Counted from the stretch's first letter, positions 1 through 9,161 are shown. The stretch: DNA of 64,000 nucleotides from Closterium sp. NIES-65 (GCA_948144175.1 CANXME010002278.1:186001-250000); one strand, 5' to 3'. Numbers and translations: made by a program. The notes: generated by a model from the sequence alone, not told the origin.

Positions 1-699
1 AAGGAAAAAATAGTTCTAGCTAGCAAGGACCTTGGGAATCAACCTGGGAACAACCAGGGATGATCCCATATAATTCCAAGCAACAGAACCAACCTAGCTG
101 GACAAAACAGCAGGTGGTAGGTTGGTAAACAACCTCTGGTTCTGTTTTTCCAACCGCGAAAAACAACAACCAGGTGTAGGTCCTAAAAACAGAGCCTGTT
201 TTGTCTTTGCCCAACCAGCCAAGTGTTGGTTCCACTGGTTTCCCCTGGCCCTGTAGCATGCAGATACAGACAAACAACATCCAACCTTCACCTAAATTGT
301 ATCCCTATAGCCCCTGCCCTGCTACACTATAAACAACCAAACAAAAACAGTACAATTTCGAGTTGAATAGAACTGAATCTGCACAATCAATTCAACCGAA
401 CTTCAAAGCTTCCATCTTGGGTTCCTTTTGCAAGCTCGTCCTTTCTGCTTGTACAGTTCATAGTGGTACAATATTGTGCCGAAGCGCACAATGCGCGAGT
501 ACCTGCAAATGCTTCAAGCAAAAATTGCGAAAGAAATCAAACACACGACCAGTCCTTTCACATGCAAATACATTCGCACACGCATACTCCTACAAACAGA
601 CGGCAGGATGTCATGCAATGTGAATTTGCAACCAACACACTCCCCCTTTGCCTGCCGGCTGCATCCCCATCATTCCATGCTAGTTCATGCTCATTCCAC
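1..699. other. No gene recognised
   Basis: No frame in this stretch shows a protein family I recognise, and I see no tRNA, rRNA or repeat array. Base composition is moderate, with a run of A-rich and CA-rich sequence at about 480-620. It lies just beyond the C-terminal end of the eroded minus-strand Copia that starts at 700, so part of it may be that element's 3' untranslated region or LTR. I could not find a second copy of it in the window to prove this. Confidence 0.4.
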
Positions 700-1077
700 T
701 CATGCGAACACAACGCCAATGAGGCTCATCCGCAAGCCTCTTGGTGAGAAAGTCTGCTGGCTGCTGGTGTAGATCGGATTCATCGTCCCCCTCTTCACCT
801 CCTTACGCAACCAGTGCCACTTGATACGCATGTGCTTGTTCAGCCCATGAAGCACAGCGTTCTTGGCCATCCTAAGACCTCCTTTGTTTTCACAAAACAG
901 CGGTGTAGCAACCTTTTGCTCCTGGCCAATCTCCTCTAACAGCCTCCTCACCCAAATCACCTCCTTCACCCCTTGGAACATCGCCATGTACTCTGATTCC
1001 ACGGAAGTGAGTGCCGTCTCCGTCTGCTTCTTTGACCTCCAACTAACAGGTCCTCCCCCAACTATGCAGATGCATCC
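700..1077 (-). pseudogene. Copia RNase H, C-terminal part (element N)
   Basis: RNase H would degrade the RNA strand of the RNA-DNA hybrid during reverse transcription. The translation carries the typical Copia stretch VESEYMAMF with its acidic residue, then LFCENKGG where functional copies have a C-D motif, then KHMRIKWHWLR. The same block in element J (42927-43280) reads VESEYMALF, LYCDSQGA and KHMRVKWHW, so the homology is clear. The aspartate expected in LFCENK is replaced by glutamate. The frame is continuous with 1081-1641 and is separated from it by one TGA at 1078-1080, where J has glycine. This is an old, non-functional remnant. Confidence 0.8.
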
Positions 1078-1641
1078 TCAAACATGTGAGGAATCCTCCT
1101 TCTCAGAGGCCCACGTAGCATCGGTCAAGCAAGTGAGAAAGAGCTTGCCTTCTCCAAGCCTCTTCCCTTTCTCTTTCAGCACCTCAACCCCTTTCTGCTT
1201 CACCTGTGCAGATGCGGAGTATTGAACTCCAATGCTTGGGTTAGAGTTCAGGTACTTCACCACACGCTCAGCTGCATCCACCTGCTCCTGTGATGGATTC
1301 TGCACCACCCTAGCCAGCTGCCCAATCGAGAAAGAGATGTCGGGCCTCGTGTGAACTGCTGCATACAAGAGGCTGCCCACCAAGGACTGAAATTGCTGCT
1401 GCTCCTTGGCTTCAACCCCTTCATCCTCTGCAGCGTTCATAAGCTTGAACTCTGCTGGCAAGGGAGTTGCAACCTTACGCTCATTCTCAATCCCATACCT
1501 TTCCCCCAGCTCCTTGATGAACTTCTCCTGGTGCAGCTTCAACCACCTGTGATCTGGATCCCTCTCTACGTGCATCCCAAGGTAATACTTTACCTCCCAA
1601 AGGTTCTTGCACTTGAAGTTTTCCAACAGCTTCTGCTGCAT
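1078..1641 (-). pseudogene. Copia reverse transcriptase thumb and RNase H start (element N)
   Basis: This is the C-terminal half of the Copia reverse transcriptase. It contains VKYYLGMHVERD, SLVGSLLYAAVHTRPDI and GQLARVVQNPS, all standard Copia blocks, followed by the start of RNase H with TDATWASEKE. It is close to the J sequence GLHIERD, SLVGSLMYAAVNTRPDV and GQLARVVQCPN, though clearly a different family member. It is in one frame with 1645-1896 apart from a TAG near 1644. A UAG lies within one codon of the same place in J. It is part of the minus-strand series 3008 to 700. Confidence 0.85.
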
Positions 1642-1644
1642 ATT

Positions 1645-2105
1645 CTAGATCTCCTTCAAGCTGCTGCTAAAGAGAAAAATGTCGTCCACATAGGCTTGAA
1701 ACAGCACCAGCTTCTCCCCCTCCCCTTTGAGAAAGAGGCTCTCATCACAGCTGCTGGTCCTGAATCCCATCTCTAAAACAGCTGCCAACTTCTGGTACCA
1801 GCAGCGTGGCGCCTGCTTCAAGCCGTAGATGGACTTTTTCAGCTTGCACACCCTGCTCATACCATCCTCATACGCAGGCGGCTGCGTCATATACACATCC
1901 TCCTCTAAAATCTCATTGAGGAATGCCGTTTATATATCCATCTGAATGATGAATTTCCCACTAACGGCTGCATTTGCCAACAAGACACGGAGGGTAGGGG
2001 GTTTGGCAGTGGGAGCAAAGATCTCATTGAAGTCCTGCTTCTCCTTCGACATAAACTCCTTAGCCACCAGCCTACTCTTGTAGATGGTGACCTGTCCCTT
2101 GTCAT
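1645..2105 (-). pseudogene. Copia reverse transcriptase palm (element N)
   Basis: The catalytic palm of a Copia reverse transcriptase. The motifs KKSIYGLKQAPRCWYQKL and AYVDDIFLFS are visible, so the YVDD active site itself is intact. Upstream the good frame reads QMDI, a stop, then TAFLN; the TAA at about 1930-1932 replaces an expected lysine codon. Sequence further up (to 2105) has moved to another frame, so there is at least one indel. Integrase should come next upstream but is absent. The piece at 2406-3008 is Gag and protease, so roughly 1.5 kb of pol has been lost. Confidence 0.85.
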
Positions 2106-2405
2106 CGGTCTAGATTCTTAATGTCAACATAAGTTTTATATGTTTAGTTTATGTTAGTCTAGGTGTACCATTTCATATTCCTAGGGTTAGCTATATCTTT
2201 TTGTAACTCTTTTCCCTTAGTCAATCTTCTCACCCGTTCTAGTCTCGACTGCGACTGCGCGACGTGCCCGACCCAGCACCTGCACGCTTTGTTCGTGGTC
2301 CCCTACCGTCCCCTCCTGTTCCCCCCGTAAGTGCTTGGCCCATCCGTGCTAGTGCTCACCCCAGCCTTGCCAAGCTTACGCAAAGAGATGAGGCTGGCCT
2401 TGAGT
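2106..2405. other. AT-rich spacer replacing the integrase of element N
   Basis: Between protease and reverse transcriptase a Copia element should encode integrase. Here there are only about 300 bases, the first 150 clearly AT-rich, ending in TTTTGTAACTCTTTTCCC, unlike the GC-rich flanks. No H2C2 or DDE block is visible. It could be a small inserted element or LTR fragment, or filler at a deletion join. I found no target-site duplication around it. Confidence 0.4.
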
Positions 2406-3008
2406 TCAGGAACGACGAGAACGTCGTGCAGCACCATCCGCTCCCTTAAACGTAGGTCGTCCCGCACCAGCCACCTTCAGTGCGTGTCTAGAGGTGGTGC
2501 ACACCTCGTTGATCAGTGCAGCGCGTACGTGGTCTAGCAGGGCCTTGCGCTGCGTCATCGTCCAAGCAGCGCCCGTGTCCAATACCCAATAATCCAGGGG
2601 GTGCAGCTCTGCTCCAACCTTGGGAGAGGCGTCTCCTTGCTCCCCCTGCTCTCCAATATGGAAGAACTGGCCCGCGGTGCGCTGCTTCTTCTTCTCCGCA
2701 CCGCCGTTGCTCTTCGGGTTGTTGCCGGACGAATTGGCGACCATGTTCGCGCTATTTTTCTGGTTCCTCCGCGCGCCGCCATCCTGGTGACGATTCTGGG
2801 GGGTCCATCCATCGGGTTTCTTATAGCACAAAAACCACGGGTGCCCCTCCTTCTCACAATACCAGCAACTCCCTTGCACGGTGGCCCATACATATGGCAT
2901 GGCTATCGTACTTTGTGCTAAACCGTGCCTATTAACACCATTCTTCACATTGTTTTCCCCCTGCAGGGAAGGAGAAGGTCGACGAATCTGCAACACAGGG
3001 TAAGGCAT
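2406..3008 (-). pseudogene. Copia Gag C-terminus and aspartic protease (element N)
   Basis: The translation contains a retroviral-type zinc knuckle, CWYCEKEGHPWFLC (C-X2-C-X4-H-X4-C), which binds RNA in Gag. About 100 residues later comes LDYWVLDTGAAWTMT, the Copia aspartic protease active site in the D-T-G form. The same order, with YWVIDSGATYSMT, is seen in element J. The N-terminal part of Gag is missing or too eroded to see above 3008. The frame runs off its protease into sequence resembling J's KGADGKMVG segment and then stops near 2406, where the integrase loss begins. Confidence 0.8.
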
Positions 3009-3505
3009 GCTTTTATAAAACAGTACCCTGCTAAAACCGAGTTATATTTAAGTGGCTGCTCGTTTGCATGCATGTGTACCCCTGTATTGAATGTAAACGA
3101 CTCCAACTCTGTGCTCATGCTCCCTGTAACTATCAGCCCCTCGTATTACAGGCATTGGACCACCGGTAAGCATGCAATGGATGCAGCTAACGAAGGTGAC
3201 CGAAAGAGGGAGTGTTACCCCGATATCCACTAGAGCCCCGCAGGTCTTCACGCTATACTCCGGCCCGTCTAAAGTCGCTGCTACAGCACACGGCACACCA
3301 GGAGGAGAGGATGCCGTATCCCCTACACAATGCCATATCACGCATTCCCCACTCCCCTCACCTTCATACCCATATCAGCAGCTCCACGCATCTCCTGTCC
3401 GAGGCAGGGCTATCCCCCCCCCTCACCGGTCCTTCGCACGTGCATTAGCCAAGCACTTCTGCCAATCCCTTCCCTGAGCTGCCCTTTTCCCACCATCGTG
3501 ATAGT
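3009..3505. other. No gene recognised
   Basis: Sequence upstream of the eroded Copia Gag. Several short frames are open on both strands, but none shows a domain or a clear start context. It may include the N-terminal Gag and leader of element N in unrecognisable form. Confidence 0.35.
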
Positions 3506-3895
3506 GTGAGGGCACACGGGACTACTGCACAAGACTGTGATCCCTTTGGCCTGAAGGGGGATTTTTCACACCCTGTCCCCAATCTGATGGGTGCCGTAGG
3601 GGAAAGTGTGGAGAACGAGCAGTTTTTTACACGGGAGGAGTTCGAGGCGCTACGGGCTGAGATGTATGCCATGTTTTCTCAGCTCGGCCTGCATCGTGGA
3701 GCACCTGCCAGTTATGTCGGGGGGTGTGCAGTGGTGGCTATGGCTCGTACCCCACAACCGATGAGTGCTGTGGACAAGGCACGAGTGCTAGTGTTGCAGG
3801 AGACAAACCCATTCCCGGTATGTGGGGAGCCAAATGGGGCGGGTTGGGGTCGACATGGCAACCAGGGCGGGGTTAGGGATGGCGTGGCGGATTAA
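3506..3895 (+). CDS. Unidentified 129-residue open frame
   Basis: I do not recognise this frame. It is open for 129 codons and holds a mixed-composition, protein-like segment, FFTREEFEALRAEMYAMF, that could form a charged helix. The C-terminal 25 residues already run into the glycine-rich sequence at the start of the minisatellite, so the stop may not be original. It could be an exon or a Gag-like fragment of an unrecognised element. There is no second copy in the window and no neighbouring gene to give context. Confidence 0.2.
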   Translation: MRAHGTTAQDCDPFGLKGDFSHPVPNLMGAVGESVENEQFFTREEFEALRAEMYAMFSQLGLHRGAPASYVGGCAVVAMARTPQPMSAVDKARVLVLQETNPFPVCGEPNGAGWGRHGNQGGVRDGVAD

Positions 3896-4735
3896 CAAGG
3901 TATACAGGAGCGGCGCATGACGGGGCAAGGCATGTCAGGTGGGTGGGGGTGAGGTGGCTCGTGGTGGGGGGGTGTGACGTGGCAAGTGGGGCAGGTTGTT
4001 GGTGGACGTGGTGGATGCAGGAGGGTGTGACGAGGCAAGAAGGTGAGGGTTGAGGATGACGTGGCGGTTGGAAAGGGTACAAGGGAGCGGCTCCTGACGA
4101 GACGAGGCGTTTGAGGTGGGTGGGGGGTGATGTGGCTCGAGGTGGGGGGGGTGTGACGTGGCCAGTGGGGAGGGTTGTTGGTAGACCTGGCGGATGCAGG
4201 AGGGTGTGACATGGTGGAAGGTGAGGGTTGAGGATGACGTGGCGGTTTGAAAGGGTACAAGGGAGCGGCCCATGACGAGACAAGGCATTTCAGGTGGGTT
4301 GGCGGTGACGTGGCTAGTGGGGCGGGTTGTTGGTGGACGTTGCGGATGCAGGAGGGTGTGATATGGTGGAAGGTGAGGGTTGGGGATGACGTGGCGGATT
4401 GAAAGGGTACACGGGAGCGGCGCATGACTGCGCGAGGCTTGTGAGGTGGGTAGGGAGTGACGTGGCTTGTCGTGGGGGGGTGTGACGTGACAAGTGGGGT
4501 GGGTTGTTGGTGGACGTGGCAGATGCAGGAGGGTGTGACGTGGCAAGAAGGTGAGGGTTGAGGATGACGTGGCGGTTTCAAAGGGTACAAGGGAGTGGCC
4601 CATGACGAGACAAGGCGTTTCAGGTGGGTGGGTGGTGACGTGGATTGTGGTAGGGGGGTGTGACGTGGCAAGTGGAGCGGGTTGTTGGTCGACGTGGCGG
4701 ATGAAGGAGGGTGTCACGTGGCGGGTTTACAGAGT
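3877..4735. repeat. Minisatellite, about five units of ~178 bp
   Basis: The core GGATGACGTGGCGG starts at about 4053, 4232, 4383 and 4562, with a variant (GGATGGCGTGGCGG) at about 3877. Spacing is about 176, 178, 152 and 178 bases. Each unit contains a block with GTGACGTGGC written twice, then GGGCGGGTTGTTGGTGGACGTGGCGGATGCAGGAGG or close variants. The short unit (about 4232-4383) lacks exactly the part between the two GTGACGTGGC copies, about 26 bases. Long open frames across this array are by-products of the repeat and I do not treat them as genes. Confidence 0.85.
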
Positions 4736-4786
4736 ATTGCTAATCACCATCCTGTGGTCATGCGGCCACAATTAAACTGCTGGTTT

Positions 4787-4924
4787 TATTAGAATCCCAG
4801 CCACTAACCACTAGGATAAATGGGCTTGTTTGTATAGCGGGTGAGTGCGCCCATAACCCCCCAGGCCAACGTGCCTGTAACCCTTCCCTTGGATCAATTG
4901 AGGATCTCCATTGGACCTCTGACA
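4787..4924 (-). repeat. TRIM 3' LTR (138 bp)
   Basis: Same length as the partner at 4994-5131 and alignable throughout. On the minus strand it begins TGTCAGAGG after a purine run. Its outer end has decayed to AATA where the partner has GACA. Confidence 0.85.
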
Positions 4925-4981
4925 CTCCCCTGCATTGGGATGCCCGAGGTGGACACACCGAGATTCGAACTCGAGATCTTT

Positions 4982-4993
4982 GCTCTGATACCA
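4982..4993 (-). promoter_or_regulatory. TRIM primer-binding site (tRNA-iMet)
   Basis: Minus strand TGGTATCAGAGC, abutting the end of the 5' LTR. It matches the 3' end of initiator tRNA-Met, the usual primer of plant Copia and TRIM elements. It is followed by a tRNA-like stretch, GAGTTCGAATCTCGG. Confidence 0.85.
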
Positions 4994-5131
4994 TGTCAGA
5001 ATCCCAGCCACCAACCACTAGGATAAAAGGGCTTGTTTGTGTAGCGGGTGGGTACACCCATAACCCCCCAGGCCAACGTGCTTGTAACCCTTCCCTATGA
5101 TAAATCGGGACTCTCCAGTGGACCTCGAGCA
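4994..5131 (-). repeat. TRIM 5' LTR (138 bp)
   Basis: On the minus strand it runs TGCTCGAGGTCC to GATTCTGACA, with TG and CA ends. The target-site copy GGTTT follows at 5132-5136. Confidence 0.85.
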
Positions 5132-5136
5132 GGTTT

Positions 5137-6145
5137 CTCTCATCCACCTCATATTCTATACCCTACACCTCTGCGCAGAACAAAGCCTACTTAGTGACCT
5201 CTCAGCTCATGTTCCTGGATTCGCCAGAAAAATCCAGTACTACCCTGCACCGGAGGAAGTGTTCGAAGTGTTCTCTGTCCACTTGTCTGCAGAAGGGCTC
5301 GAGTTAATGAAGCTGCTGTAGTTGCACAATGACAAGTCAACCATGGGAGTCTTCAACCACCAGATATGGTCAACAAGGTCAACAATCAACTCCACCCTCA
5401 CGCTAGCATGATACACCGGCATGGGCCTTGCCGAATTCAGCCATCTCGTTGATAGCCTGCCCACTGAGCTACACCCAAAGAGGTGGTTCGACGACGAGCA
5501 ACTCGTAGTTGAGTACAGAGATGGTATGTGCAACGCGAAAACATCATATGCCCCACCATATGCCAGTTGGCAGCTACATATCACCGTGCGATGTGGCTCA
5601 CCCTGACTCTCATCCTCTACTTGATTTCTCTGCACCCCCTTTCCAACCCATACCCTCCCTGCCAAAAAGCAGAACAGTGGGCCCTCAACTGGCACTTTGA
5701 CAAGGCCACCGGGACGCCCTTCAGCAACCCCTTGTTCGCTTATGCGTTCAAGCTCTCCTTCAAGAGGGGCGGGGTCATGTTCACCAAGTTCAAGAGCTGC
5801 ATGGTGGCATGGGGCCTATTTTTGGTAAGGATGTAGATATGTGTATGTACCCCCATGCCTCATCCCCTTAACCTATTTGCCTATACTTCAGCTAAATCCC
5901 TGGTCGATTAAGCCTTTGCAATTACGTAGATAGTGACGACTAAATCACCGCTTTGAGTTGGCTCATTTACCCGTAACCCCCCCTCCTCGTAGACCATCCA
6001 CCCAACCCTACACCATACTGCAGATCGAATGGCCCCTTCTGCAGGAACAAAACAGGCCTGACTACTTGGAGTGGTGCGACAAGGTCACGCAGATGATCCA
6101 CAATATATATAATGAACAAAACCAGAACGTAGTTTCAAACAATTT
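5137..6145 (+). pseudogene. Unidentified gene or pseudogene, possibly with introns
   Basis: Three protein-like blocks follow one another on the plus strand. About 5170-5600 in one frame reads HVPGFARKIQYYPAPEEVF, then LAEFSHLVDSLPTELHP, and is broken by stops at about 5319 and 5409. About 5655-5824 reads EQWALNWHFDKATGTPF and FAYAFKLSFKRGGVMFTKF. About 6024-6117 reads IEWPLLQEQNRPDYLEWCDK. The middle block ends at TTTTTG/GTAAGG, a good splice donor, and the last starts after CTGCAG/ATC, which would join in phase. A second join could be near 5586-5660. I do not recognise the family. It is either a host gene fragment or part of an unknown element. Confidence 0.35.
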
Positions 6146-7234
6146 GGTCTGAATTTGCACCAAAACGGGTTGCGCCCGAAAGTCGTCCTGGAAAGCTCGC
6201 ATGCCAAATCGGAACTTGTTACGAGCCAAACCTTGTCATCCGATCTATCACGGGGAGCTCTTATTAAATGACTCCAACCGTCGGTCCAAATTAGATGCTG
6301 ATTTTTTTACGCAAAATCAATCGAAATCAAAATTCTTCCTAACTTGGCACAGGGTTTTTTGTGATGCAAAACTAGCGAGGTAAAAATTTTTTGCCTAGGG
6401 TTGGGGAAACACACACGGTGGTTGGGCGGAATGCAAGCCCCCACCCCAAATAAGCAGGGATGAAAAACATGTCCCTATCAGTTCACTCAATTCGGAACAA
6501 TAGACTATGAAATTGTCCATACCTTCACGTTGCTTCTGAGAAAACACCCATCACGCCACGACGACTTAGAGCGTGACAAATTTCCAACAGCGCGAAACGT
6601 GCTTAGGGTTTCATCAACGCCCCCAGATGGCCACATTTTGTTTAGATCGCGTATTCGCCAGGCAGTCTGGCGAGGCGTTATCGCGTCGCTCTTTCGAACT
6701 CTGCGGTGCATCAAAACGGCGTGATTAACCCGCTTTCTGGCCAAACTTCCTCCGCGATGCATCACTCCCTAGCCCTGTGACCTGCGGTGCCGCCTCGCAC
6801 CCTCTTTGCCACCATCACGCTGCCACGCCTTACAAATCCACATTGCAGCCGCAACACCAACGAAAGAAGCACTTCTAGTGGGCCACAACATGACAAGATC
6901 CTCGACGCCACGCTTGTGCAATCGCGCGAGCGTCGCCGCCTCACCGCCACAGAGCCACCTCGCCCCCACATCGCACCCTCCCTTTGCCTTCTCATCCCGT
7001 CCTCCCCTCGCTCATCCCTTTTCCTCTCTCATCCCTTCCTCCACTCTCCCATCCATTCTTTCCTCTTGCATCCCGTCCTCTCCTCTCTCATCCCTTCCTC
7101 TCCTCTCATGATAATGTCTCGCCAGCGCACCATGTCTTCGCACCGCCCATTCCGCCTACGCCCCTTCCCATTTCTCCCTCGTCGCGACCTCCTCCCGCGG
7201 CCTTAGTAGACCTGGCAGCACAGACAGTCCCGCA
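6146..7234. other. No gene recognised; pyrimidine-rich tract at 6960-7120
   Basis: Open frames here are short and lack family motifs. At about 6990-7120 the plus strand is a run of CTCTCATCCCTTCCTC-type units, a degenerate pyrimidine-rich tandem repeat. The segment ends at the LTR of element D. Confidence 0.5.
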
Positions 7235-7365
7235 TGTTAGAACATTATAGCTTATACATTTGTGTAGGCTGTAGTGGGGTAGCCCACAAGAGGTACAACC
7301 CAATTAGGGTTAGTACTTGTACCCAACTGTTTCATAGTTCATTCATCCATTCTCACTTCTCATCG
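7235..7365 (+). repeat. Copia 5' LTR (element D)
   Basis: Starts TGTTAGAACATTATAGC and carries the core GTGTAGGCTGTAGTGGGGTAG, shared with the LTRs at 14569, 38488, 49208, 49905 and 63595. The family end ATTCTCACA is blurred here to TTCTCACTTCTCATCG. The primer site TGGTATCGAGCA starts at 7366. Confidence 0.8.
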
Positions 7366-7377
7366 TGGTATCGAGCA
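7366..7377 (+). promoter_or_regulatory. Primer-binding site of element D
   Basis: TGGTATCGAGCA, one base short of the usual TGGTATCAGAGC. The same shortened form occurs in element B at 63583-63594, which links the two. Confidence 0.7.
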
Positions 7378-8184
7378 AGTTCCCGAGTGGGAATACTGCC
7401 TAGGGCTCACCACGAACTTATTTCCTTCCCTGTCCGGAGCGCGCTTCGCTCCTAGCCCGAGTAGCGCCTCGGGCCGCCTTAGTGGCCCCCAGTTGGACGC
7501 CTTTACGGCCCCTTCGTGCCACTTCGCGGCCCCGTCTGGCCTCTTACGGCCCCTCTACGGCCCCGCTAAGGCCCCGCTACGGTCCCGCTACGGCCCCGCT
7601 CAAGCCCCGCTACAGCCCCGCTTAGGCCCCGCTACGGCTCCGCTACGGCCTCTAACGGCCCCGCTACGGCACCGCTAAGGCCCCGCTACGGCCCCGCTTC
7701 GGCCCCGCTACGGCCCCGCTACGGCCCCCCTTTACGGCCCCGTCGCCACCTGCGGCCCCGTCGCCTACTGCGGCCCCGCCCACCCTTGCGGCCCCGTCGC
7801 CCACTGCGGCCCGTCGCCACCTGCGGCCCGCCGCCACCTAAGGCTCCGCCGCCACTTGCGGCCTCGCCACCGCGTGCGACCCCGCCGCCCAGCGCCCGCA
7901 GCACCGAGCACCCGAACCGCCGGCCAGCTGAGCCGCCCGACCGCCCGACTGCCGAGCCGCCCATCACCGAGCCGCCCAGAAACCGAGCCGCCCAGCACCC
8001 GAGCCGCCCGCCAACCGAGCCGCCTAGCAGCCGAGCTGCCCGACAGCCGAGCAACCCAGCAGCCGAGCCGCCCAGCAGCCGAGCCGCCCGACAGCCGAGC
8101 CACCCAGCACCGTGCAGCCGAGCCGCCGAGCAGCCCGATCGCCCCACCTGCCTGGTAAGAGCATAGTCCCTGCCTACTGCTGTT
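7378..8184 (+). repeat. GC-rich tandem-repeat leader of element D
   Basis: Between primer site and Gag start lies about 800 bases of simple-sequence DNA. About 7555-7740 is built on an 11-bp unit, GGCCCCGCTAC. After that come units of the GCGGCCCCGTCGCC type, then GAGCCGCC and GCCCGACAGCC units. Comparable leaders precede gag in G, L, M and B. The Pro/Arg-rich frames across it, on both strands, look like repeat artefacts. A splice-donor-like CTG/GTAAGA sits at 8152-8160, about 30 bases before the Gag ATG. Confidence 0.75.
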
Positions 8185-8292
8185 ATGGCTTCCCCTAGCG
8201 TCCTCACTTTTGACGCTGAGGGTCGGGCAGTTGACTTTGAGGTCTGGGTAGATGATCTGCAGCTTTTCCTGCAGTGCGATAGGGCAGACGGC
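8185..8292 (+). pseudogene. Copia Gag N-terminus (element D), truncated
   Basis: The frame starts at ATG 8185 with MASPSVLTFDAEGRAVDFEV and continues WVDDLQLFLQCDRADG, the N-terminal block of Copia Gag. The same start is seen in M (49468) and G (15489). After 36 residues it stops being Gag. From about 8293 the DNA matches the reverse complement of Copia RNase H, which is the minus-strand element F. Gag would coat the element RNA in a virus-like particle, but this fragment is too short to work. The join is a change of strand inside two unrelated genes of the same superfamily. Confidence 0.85.
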
Positions 8293-8380
8293 CTCTGTGC
8301 TCCTGACATAAGGCAATGGCTGCCTTGTTGTCGACGTACAAAACTGGAGGAGAACAAGGCCTCTCTCCCAAGTCGGTCAG
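8293..8380 (-). pseudogene. Copia RNase H fragment (element F), left piece
   Basis: The reverse complement matches Copia RNase H around the YVDNKAML block, for example 20290-20340 (plus strand) and 50455-50530. It is the 3'-most surviving piece of minus-strand element F. The rest continues at 13845 after the Gypsy insertion. The last five bases, GTCAG (8376-8380), are the target-site duplication of element E. Confidence 0.8.
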
Positions 8381-8743
8381 TGTGAGAGTACGACGGCTTA
8401 TTCTGGCTTTGCTAGCTTGCCTAGACTTTATTATGCCATATCTAGATTGGGTTTATTTTATCATGCATAAATATCCTTGATTTCCTAGGTTAGGTGCGTT
8501 CCTCTCTTTGATTCTGCACCAAACCAGGTTACGTGTACCGAACTCAAGCCTATTCGGTTTCCACCGAATTGCTTTCTACTGAGTTTGGGAAGGTTCTGTT
8601 CGGGGCGCTTCGCGACCCTCAGAACATTCGCGTAACACCTGGGTTACCTGCCTTGTGTCGAGCCTATACATAGCCTCGTGTTGTACCCAGGTGAATCATT
8701 CAATTCACACTCTCTTTTCTGAGCTCGATCCTAGATCCACACA
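8381..8743 (+). repeat. Gypsy 5' LTR (element E)
   Basis: 363 bp, TGTGAGAGTACGACGG to GATCCACACA, alignable along its length with 13481-13844 (364 bp). The primer site follows at 8745. Confidence 0.85.
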
Positions 8744-8744
8744 C

Positions 8745-8759
8745 TTGGTAATCAGAGCC
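8745..8759 (+). promoter_or_regulatory. Primer-binding site of element E
   Basis: TTGGTAATCAGAGCC, one base inside the 5' LTR. It resembles the tRNA-Met type with one extra A. Confidence 0.6.
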
Positions 8760-9161
8760 TGATTTTCGACCACTAAAAACTAGCTTTTAAAACCGCGGGG
8801 GCGACGACGGAAAGCGCCGATTTCGGGTACGTAAACCAATTCCGCGCTATTTTTTAACGTCCACCTCGAACCGGTTTTCGAACACTCCTCAGGTCCAGTG
8901 GTGAAAAAGTTGGAATTTCGACCGTCAGATCGATTCGAATCTCAATGGCCCTAAGAATTTCGCCCAAAAACGTTGGAATTTGGAGCGTCGGATCAAATTT
9001 CTTCTCAACGGCCGAGATCGGACGCGAATTTCGACTAAGGGAGAACTATGCGACCTACGGAATCAGCGCTCGTTATTTCTATATTCGATTCGACTCACAG
9101 TAAGATGACCAGCACCTAGAATTCAATTATTTTTGTCGCAAATCTTCCTGTAAATCGCCAA
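8760..9161 (+). other. 5' leader of element E
   Basis: About 400 bases between primer site and Gag with no convincing coding. It carries a repeated theme, GGAATTT(C/G)GA(C/G)CGTC(A/G)GATC, at about 8911 and 8967, possibly a packaging or structural signal. Confidence 0.4.

Larger units (their letters stand above)
4787..5131 (-). mobile_element. TRIM (miniature LTR retrotransposon)
   Basis: A complete 345-bp terminal-repeat retrotransposon in miniature. Two 138-bp direct repeats (4787-4924 and 4994-5131) flank a 69-bp interior. On the minus strand the 5' LTR starts TGCTC and ends TGACA, and the 3' LTR starts TGTCA. Directly inside the 5' LTR is the initiator tRNA-Met primer site TGGTATCAGAGC, and directly inside the 3' LTR is the purine run GCAGGGGAG. 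A 5-bp duplication, GGTTT, flanks it at 4782-4786 and 5132-5136. It encodes no protein, so it would have needed enzymes supplied by another element. The two LTRs differ at many positions, so the insertion is not recent. Confidence 0.9.

Noticed and set aside
3873-4717. Long minus-strand frames of 136-260 codons, Pro/His/Thr-rich
   Set aside because: They translate the minisatellite. Several frames stay open at once, and the peptide periodicity equals the DNA repeat.
4930-4993. tRNA-like sequence (B-box-like GAGTTCGAATCTCGG) as a tRNA gene or SINE
   Set aside because: It lies between the two LTRs of the TRIM, and no cloverleaf can be formed with the neighbouring LTR sequence. The TRIM explains the site.
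7493-8357. Open frames on both strands in the D leader
   Set aside because: Simple GC-rich repeats lack stops in most frames. No domain, and the sequence varies freely between leaders.
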